Source: Trichosphaerium sp. ATCC 40318 (lineage: Eukaryota > Discosea > Flabellinia > Trichosidae). From it: 64,000 nt of DNA. Of this stretch, positions 57,501 through 64,000 are shown piece by piece. The stretch lies in the NCBI GenBank assembly GCA_038496445.1, contig JALMLS010000520.1, positions 62,001 to 126,000 of the forward strand, given 5' to 3'. Positions within the stretch are counted from its first letter, which is position 1, and every line of letters begins with the position of its first letter. The notes under the pieces were generated by a model. The model saw only the letters and a list, made by a program, of their open reading frames with translations. It ran no database searches and was not told the origin of the DNA. The translations under genes were made by a program, and so were the position numbers.

Positions 57501-59496
57501 TTTAGGCATGCTGGATCCATACTTGTGATGATGGTTGTAAACGTGAACGTGTAGATTGCTCTGGAACCGACAAATGTAAAATATACGACTGCGATCCTGT
57601 TACTGGTATGCGTCTTTGAAGAAAAAAAACCCCAAAGATTTAATTAACATTTTTAATCAAGGCTGTACGACAACAGATGTTGATTGCAATGAGGGAGATC
57701 CTTGCAAGGTTTACACTTGTGATCGTACGTTTTTAAATCATTGACAATATCACCCATACTTGAGAGACTAACATAGAATTATAGCTGCTGTGGGTTGTCA
57801 AGAAAGACCAAAGGACTGTGATGATGGTCTTTTCTGTACCACAGACACATGTAACGCAGTGACTGGTGTTTGCGAAAACGTCAATCGTATGTGCGATAAA
57901 TGCCAGATCGTAGGAACTGGTGCTGAAGTTGACTGTGATGCAGTATTCAGAGATGAGCTCGATGTACGAAAATCTTTATTGTTTTGTATGGTTATGATTA
58001 TTTAACCTCTTACACTCGTTCTTAGGCTAACAAGTGCCAAGCTACCTTCTGTGACGTTGATGGTTCTAGCGATATCCCTACAGAAAATTGCAGAATCAGA
58101 GATACTACTCCTGACTGTAACTCGTACGCACTCTTTCAGAATATTTAGTTCATTTTTTTTTTGTGTTGCTAACGTTTACCCACAGAAACTCCCAATGTAT
58201 CATTGATACATGTGACATAACCACTGGAGAGTGTGTTGCAACACCTAAAGTATGCGACAGCGGCAGTGCATGTATCATTGATGGTTGTAATCCGGATACT
58301 GGTTGTACAACTGAAGATGTTGTTTGTGATAAGAGAAACGAATGTGAAGTCGCCAGTTGTGACCCGTACGTGAACAGGCCTTGCATTCCTTTGTTTCTTG
58401 GTTTGAACAAGACTTTTACCTTTTGAAAATATTTGGTCACGTGACTTATACTTTCTTCTTTAGTGCCAGTGGATGTGTTTTCGAGAAACTTGATTGTAAC
58501 AAAACTGACAAGTGCTTGCTCTACTCTTGCGATAACTCTGTGGGTTGTCAAAATGAGACTAAGTGTCTTCCACCAAACAACTGTTTCGAAGCTCTTTGTG
58601 ACCCACTCACTGGAGAGTGCTCTTTCAGAAGCCTCTGCGATGATGGCAGCAAGTACGTTATAAAAAAAATGAAAAAAGTTTGACTTCGCAGTGACTAACC
58701 TCAATCTTTAGCTGTACCATCGATACATGTGACACCACAAACGATCCACTCGGTGTATGTGTAAACACTCCTATCAACGAAACTGAAGTATGTAACGATT
58801 TCAGCGGATGTACAAGAGATTATTGCGAGTGAGTATTTTATTCTTCACATTACGTTTCTTGAGTAACAAGAGCTTAACATACTATTTTAGCCCTACACTA
58901 GGATGTGTAAACGAGTACCAAGAATGTCCTAACTTCAACGTTACTATTCCATGTCAAACTGGCGCTATGTGTCACCCGTACGTATCATTTGAATGAAAAT
59001 GGATTTGAATGAAAAAAACCGCCAAGATTCTTCCTTCTCTGTACTAAATCGGTAACTCTAGAACTTTGGGATGTCGTATTGCCAACATTGAATGTACTCC
59101 TAAAGATAAATGTCATGTAGCTGACTGTGTCTTCTAGTACGTGTTCTTTTTTTTTTCTTTTTCTTCAGTTTTTTCAGAACTTTGCAACAACATCGTTACT
59201 TACTTTCTTTCAGCAACGCCACTGATACAAAAGCAGCAGAGAACGTCTGTGAACAAAGTTTCGTTGATTCAACAATCTGTGTTCTAGGTGATGCCGCTGT
59301 AACCGGTATTTCCATCGGTGCTGGTGTACTTGCTGTCATTATCATTGCTGTCATTGTTGCTCTTGTACTTGCTTCTTTGGCTGCTGCTAAGGCATTCCAA
59401 GTCCTTACTGCTGACGGTCTTGCCAGCGGTGGTGCTCAAACATCCCAAATCTTCAAACCTGATGGTGTCGAGGGAGAATCCCAAATCTTTGCTTAA
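54597..59496 (+). CDS. Membrane-anchored VWA protein with cysteine-rich (CTDC-like) repeats, copy B
   Basis: I traced 23 exons: 54597-54704, 54847-54902, 55177-55231, 55365-55552, 55749-55847, 55948-56044, 56107-56179, 56227-56307, 56362-56560, 56622-56809, 56861-57115, 57176-57258, 57313-57447, 57506-57605, 57662-57724, 57785-57963, 58026-58123, 58186-58365, 58464-58652, 58712-58828, 58891-58977, 59062-59136 and 59214-59496. They sum to 2988 nt, 995 residues in one frame. The signal peptide is MRQLILLAVLFALAYA. The VWA domain covers about 180-370, with metal-site DESGS near 190 and TLTDGF. Cysteine repeats of the C-x-x-D-x-CD-x-x-TG-x-C type cover about 390-900, like Dictyostelium CTDC repeats. 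One TM helix lies near 933-957, with a 38-residue tail. Expected role: adhesion or matrix attachment. Confidence 0.92.
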
Positions 59497-59819
59497 ATTT
59501 TTCAAATGTGTTGAAAAGCAGCACAAAAAATCAGAAGAAAAGAAAAAAAGAAAGTTGTATTATCAAAGCAAACAAACAAAAGTCAATAAAAATGGTAGAG
59601 TTTTGCAAAAAATATTTGTCGCCATAGATTGTAAACTCATTTCAATGTGAACACGAGATTTACCAAATACTCACGCTTGTTGTTGGCGCGTTACTTTATG
59701 ACTTCGACTATTTGGATACGCTCAAACTTATTTCAAGATGCTGTTATGCTGAAGACTTTGACAAGTTCACTGATATCCTAAATAAGTGGTGCAAGAACTA
59801 ATCAAAAGCTGTTGAATTT

Positions 59820-60023
59820 TTATTTGAAGTTTTTACGGCTAGTTACAAAGAGTATTCCTTCCCCTTGAACATCAGTGTCAATATCCACTATACTCATCTC
59901 ACCTTTTTTATTACATGTCTTGTGAGTACCAATTCTAAAACCAGCTGCATAAAAGCTAGGTCAGCAATCTGTCCGTTTTCATGCCACTCTACATAAACTC
60001 CATTCTTCCTATCCAATAGGTAT
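59820..60023 (-). pseudogene. 3' fragment of the MORN gene at 9194-10598
   Basis: The sequence matches the last about 60 codons of the MORN gene (YLLDRKNGVYVEWHENGQIA) with a 4-5 nt deletion that shifts the frame after QIAD. The upstream part is missing: at about 60023 the homology stops and transposon-like sequence begins. It marks the end of duplication arm B. Confidence 0.8.
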
Positions 60024-60150
60024 GTCGTCACGTGGTCTATTTTTTTGCTGGTCTCAAAACCACTTTTTATTACTTTCCACGTGTAGCAATAGCCAGCACT
60101 TAGGTAAAACATATTCTAACATAATTTTGTAGTTTGATCTGTCAGGCTCA
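60024..60150. mobile_element. Fragment similar to the inside of the hAT-like element at 20456-21109
   Basis: Inverted match to about 20637-20760, sharing AAAACCACTTTTTA, then ACTTTCCACG and GTAAAACATATT. Neither terminal repeat of the element is present. It joins directly to the MORN fragment, so it marks the breakpoint of the duplication or a secondary deletion. Confidence 0.6.
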
Positions 60151-60354
60151 TATAAGTATATCGTATGTAGTAAATACCCTAAAAACATTCGCACTACAAT
60201 CTACAGCCTTTTTAAAGCTTGATAAGCCAGTTCCTGGTGTTGACAAAAAAGGCAAGTAAGAAAAAGACAATTTTGTACAAGTGTGTTTGCACGTGCGATT
60301 AATTGACAAAAGAATGCACTTTATTGCATTAAAGCACTAATTATTAGAGAATAC

Positions 60355-63300
60355 TTATGAGCAAGTACAGGCATCATTACAATCAAAGGCACCCTTGCCG
60401 TCCTTACCAAGAGTACAGGAGAATTTTACAAGAACTAGAAACATTAGCAAAAGTCAGCTTACAAAAGTCTCCTTGCCTCCATTCTTCACAGCGCCGAAGT
60501 TAAGAACTTCACTAGGGGTGCCATTTAACTTAGCAGTGAGAGTAGAACCACTGTATGAAACGGAGTCGAATCTGTAGCGAAGAGATGCGTTAGGAAATAA
60601 TGTTAAAGAAATTCCTTCGTTTGATACCTCTGGGATGACATTGAAGCATACTTGTCAATCTCGCCAATGAGAACCCAATCGGAGTTGCTGCTTTTCTTAT
60701 TAGATACTACAACATACCTAAAGTCCTTCTTCGTTGCTGAGATTTGCTTAGGAAACTTTATAGCATTGTTAGAGTTAAAAGGAGAAATAGTTCCAGCCCA
60801 ATAGTCATAAGCAAAGTATGAACCATTGACGTCCAAATCAAGCATCTAGAGGCATTGTGTCAATTACGTAAACATGTAGTTTACCGTTTGTACCTCAGGA
60901 TACACCATCTTGTCTTCAGAAAGGTCTATACCAATAACGTAACTCCAGGTTATACCACTATGTTTACTATATGTACTCCACACTACAAACTTTGAGTGAA
61001 GATATAAGTCGAAAAGATTTACGCACAGCTTTCAAGCGTTGGTGTCATGAAGGTGTCTTTGAATACCTAAAACCAATTACTACCGTAAAACGCCTTGTAT
61101 AGGAGGTTCTTGTACAATATCCATTGTTGTCATAGGTTTATCTGGTTTCAATAATAACCCTTCGGAATTACATGTGCCCATTACCAATTCTAGAACATCA
61201 TTTAAGTAAGTTGATTATGAGCGTTTTGCGTCTTACCTCTGTTCATAGATCCAATCTTATCTGATGGACCAACAGGACCTCCAGTCATAGCAGCAATGTT
61301 TGTGATCATCTCCGTATTTGGTTCTACGCAACCGGTACTATACTTGCAGCCAGGCTGAGTCCTAATTACATTAACATATTTGCCACCGAATTCCAAAAAC
61401 ACGTACTTGGTTGTCCAAAAATCATCCTTAAACGGTCTGATACCAACTGCCCAATGAAGCATTGAAGTAGGACCAACATTCCAATTTTCATTTCCAGGCT
61501 ATAGTCACATCAATACAACAGAAGTGAATGTAACTAATGTTCTTACATTGTAGTCTCGGGAGGCGCGTGCTTGAGTGACAGCTTGCAATTCAACAGCTTG
61601 GAGTATTTGGCGAGGTAAAGGCATACAGTACTTGGAGTTAATTAGCTGCGAGAGCGGTTCTTTGGGTCTTTGTCTTGACGTACTTGAACTGTAAGTCCTA
61701 GCTTTTGAGCTGCTTTACCCATATTCATCATCCAGTTTCTGGCAAAGTAAGTGTTATTTTGTGTAGTTTCCATGTCATTGAATGAAGTTATTAGCCAATC
61801 TTGTTCATATAAAACCATTCCTTAACAGAAAAGAACTTAACTTAAGTCGCACGTTTTCAATTGTTGATTGAATAAAAGACGTACCCCAAGCTTTTGCCTT
61901 CCCCATCATGTACAAGTACACATCTTCTCCAGTTGGTAAGCAAGTCCTAGTTTAATATTAAGGGTCAAGATTATTCTGTTAGATCCTAAGCTTACTTTTT
62001 TTCGCAGACGAAAGTATAGTTCTTTTTGTATTCATTATTTGTTGCAAAATACCGATTGTGTAGTGCCAATGACTTATTTCCTATGATAGTATATTAGAAA
62101 GTATTAGTTGGATACTATCTTACCCATATTTCTATCAACATACTCCATGCCATGCCTACAAGACAAACAAAGTAAATGACCAAGATACAAATTTTTAAAG
62201 AAGAAAAAAAAAAGAACATACGGAAAAATAGCTGGCGTAGGTTCCCAAAGAGTGACGCCAGCGCCATTGCCTTTGTAATACCACCAAGAATCTATGTACA
62301 TTATTTAATTAGTACTGGAACAGAAGGAGACATGTTAAAGACGCAAAACTAACCGAATTGGTAACTGTGTACAGGAACATTCGTTTTGGTGATGTAGTCA
62401 TAGACAGCAATCATAGTGTCTTCGTAGTTTTTACTTATTAAAGTAGTTAGAATCAAAAAAAGGGCGATATGATACAAGGTACTTTGGTTCTGTGACATAG
62501 TAGTAGTAAGCGCCGTTGTCGGTCCAATAACTGAGGTACTACAAAAGAAAGTCGGTTTTGTTTACATTGGCGGGTGTTCTGCTAACGTACTTGAATGAGT
62601 TTATCGCCGTCATCTTCAATTCGTTTTTTCTCATGTTCATCCAACAGTATAGAACCCCATTTGTACATATTGGAGTTCACACCATGGCCACCTGGAGAGG
62701 AAAATATAAGATTAAAATAGGTATTATAGACTTACCAACAATAACTGTTGTGTATTTGAAACCCGCTGGTATCTCATTAACAGTTCCCATAGGTCCTAAA
62801 TATGTACCTTACTATTTATTAAAAGAAATCAACCCCATACCGTTAGCAAAAACACCATCAAGTTGCGTTGAGATGGTGCTACCACCAATCATAAAGTTAT
62901 CTAGTGGAGAAAAAATAACATTTCTGAGAGTCGTATTATAAATCATTACAGGTCCTGAGTGTGACATAAGTACATATACGTATAAGTGTAGTAACCAATG
63001 TACCTCCGCTGATGTTTTCAATATCCTCAGGATTATGGAATCGTCCCACTTGACCTGTTGCGGTTCTGTTCATAAATGTAAAATAGTTGAAGGCCGTTTT
63101 AGCTTCAAAGGAAGGAAAACTCATCATCACCTTAAAGAAGTCCTATCAAAACACTTGTTAATTGTTTCTGTATGTGTACGTCTTTATTATCCCCAGAGCT
63201 GCTATGCGAAGCGCCCTTTGGTAAGGATTGTATACATTTTATCACTTCCGTGTCCTGATACTGTTGGAACTGATTTGGGGTTAATACGTGAAAAAGTCTT

Positions 63301-63916
63301 CAAGAGTTTTACCTCCGTGATGTAAGGTGTGCCATCGCCTGTCCATGAAAGCGTAGTAGAATCATATGAACCCAGCTTATCACGTCCCTGACGAGAAGAT
63401 GTTAAAAATCACGTGATACATGATAGATGTCAAGCGTATTACGTACCGTTCCCTTTTGTACGCTTAAAAGCGCGAGAGAGCCATCTGCGCTCTTGTACCT
63501 ATAAAATTGTCAAAACATGTAAAATAGAAATACAACTTTTCGTTGGAATATCTTGAAGAACATTCCGAACACTTAAAATAGTTTTTTGGAAGGTGTATGT
63601 ATCACGTAACGCAACACGTGATTTCGAACGAAACAATGCTAAAAAATAAACCGAAAAGTTTTTTGTTTTTACGCGCTACCATTTCCCTTCTGAATGAAAA
63701 GCAGCACCGGCACCAGTTAACCATACTGTGTTATCAACCAATAACGAATAATCACCTGTCTTTTCATCTACGTCCATTCGAAACGTATTACCAGCCACTA
63801 TTGAGGGTTAGGTTATTTTTAATAACCGAAAGGGTGTTGTGGGGCGCACGTGCTACAGAAATCGAGCATAGTAACAGTAATAATAGTGTAACCGCATAAA
63901 AGCTATGAGATAGCAT
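60355..63916 (-). CDS. Secreted protein, putative TIM-barrel glycosidase-like family
   Basis: Multi-exon gene. The start at 63916 gives a signal peptide (LSHSFYAVTLLLLLLCSISV). Following exons give a beta domain (FRMDVDEKTGDYSLLVDN, then VWLTGAGAAFHSEGKW). The likely catalytic barrel contains YWTDNGAYYYYVTEP, FDSWWYYKGNGAGVTLWEP, SLALHNRYFATNNEYKK, WGMVLYEQDWLITSFNDM, QLQAVTQARASRDYN-type LQAVTQARASRDYN and GGPVGPSDKIGSMNR. The C-terminal part has KPDKPMTTMDIV, WSYVIGIDLSEDKMVYPE and a beta-rich end closing CNDACTCS. These phrases match a family of uncharacterised secreted proteins I recall from protists and animals; acidic residues in DSWWYYKG and YEQDW are candidate catalytic groups (inference). 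Introns are about 45-60 nt. A fragment lies at 23545-23720. The first splice joint is unsettled. Confidence 0.7.
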
Positions 63917-64000
63917 CAGTAGTAATGCCTCAAATATATTTTGGCCACGTGTTTACATACTTTGACTTCTCGCTTCGCTTTATTGTCTGTGACAAAGTTG

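Larger units (their letters stand above)
53940..60023. repeat. Segmental duplication arm B (inverted copy of 10380-20100)
   Basis: It starts in the spacer with CTACCCACCCTGAGAGTTG and ends inside the MORN fragment. It is about 3.7 kb shorter than arm A because the 1.7-kb repeat block (missing at about 54045) and the 2-kb LRR cassette (missing at about 59632) are absent. It is otherwise collinear with arm A. Confidence 0.9.

Noticed and set aside
1-64000. The window as a giant-virus genome or viral insertion
   Set aside because: LRR and MORN proteins resemble giant-virus families, but abundant introns, long intergenic DNA and many ordinary eukaryotic genes show cellular nuclear DNA. I saw no capsid, polymerase or packaging genes.

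Overview
This is nuclear DNA from a single-celled eukaryote. Nearly every multi-exon gene can be rebuilt only by removing short introns (mostly about 45-100 nt, some up to about 270) with AG acceptors and an unusual GTACGT-type donor. The DNA is AT-rich. I see no operons, ribosome binding sites, rRNA or tRNA. The gene content (F-box proteins, a class C GPCR with a bacterial-type ligand-binding domain, a Rab-like GTPase, a YEATS2-like chromatin protein, membrane-anchored VWA proteins with Dictyostelium-like cysteine repeats, a beta-helix receptor) suggests an amoeboid or opisthokont-grade protist. I cannot name the species. The F-box-like proteins with MORN/YwqK-type or leucine-rich repeats resemble families known from giant viruses and their amoebal hosts.

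Layout. 0-5 kb: end of an LRR gene, a small membrane protein and a class C GPCR (minus). 5-10.6 kb: a decayed beta-helix receptor, a cysteine-rich secreted peptide, a duplicated small ORF and an F-box-like/MORN gene. 10.9-12.9 kb: a cassette with a small membrane protein and an LRR gene. 13-17.7 kb: VWA protein copy A (minus). 18.3-20 kb: repeat-rich DNA without genes. 20.4-23.7 kb: two DNA-transposon-like elements and three broken genes. 23.8-29 kb: an intact MORN gene, an F-box/SPRY gene and an LRR gene. 29.4-43.2 kb: mostly single-copy genes, including a YEATS2-like gene, a Rab-like GTPase, an F-box-like LRR gene and a secreted PAN-like protein. 43.2-45.2 kb: empty. 45.8-47.3 kb: a multi-pass membrane protein. 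47.5-52 kb: a second set of the 5-9 kb genes. 54.6-59.5 kb: VWA copy B (plus). 59.8-63.9 kb: a MORN fragment, a transposon fragment and a secreted glycosidase-like gene.

The main structure is a rearranged segmental duplication. Roughly 10.4-20.1 kb is repeated in inverted orientation at 53.9-60.0 kb, and 5.1-7.9 kb is repeated in direct orientation at 48.2-52.0 kb. Comparing copies shows which genes stayed intact (VWA protein, cysteine-rich peptide), which decayed (beta-helix receptor A), and which blocks are present in only one copy (the 2-kb LRR cassette and the 1.7-kb repeat block). Functionally the window mixes cell-surface or secreted proteins with a set of F-box-like proteins whose rapidly changing repeats suggest an expanding adaptor family, perhaps ubiquitin-ligase substrate receptors (inference).
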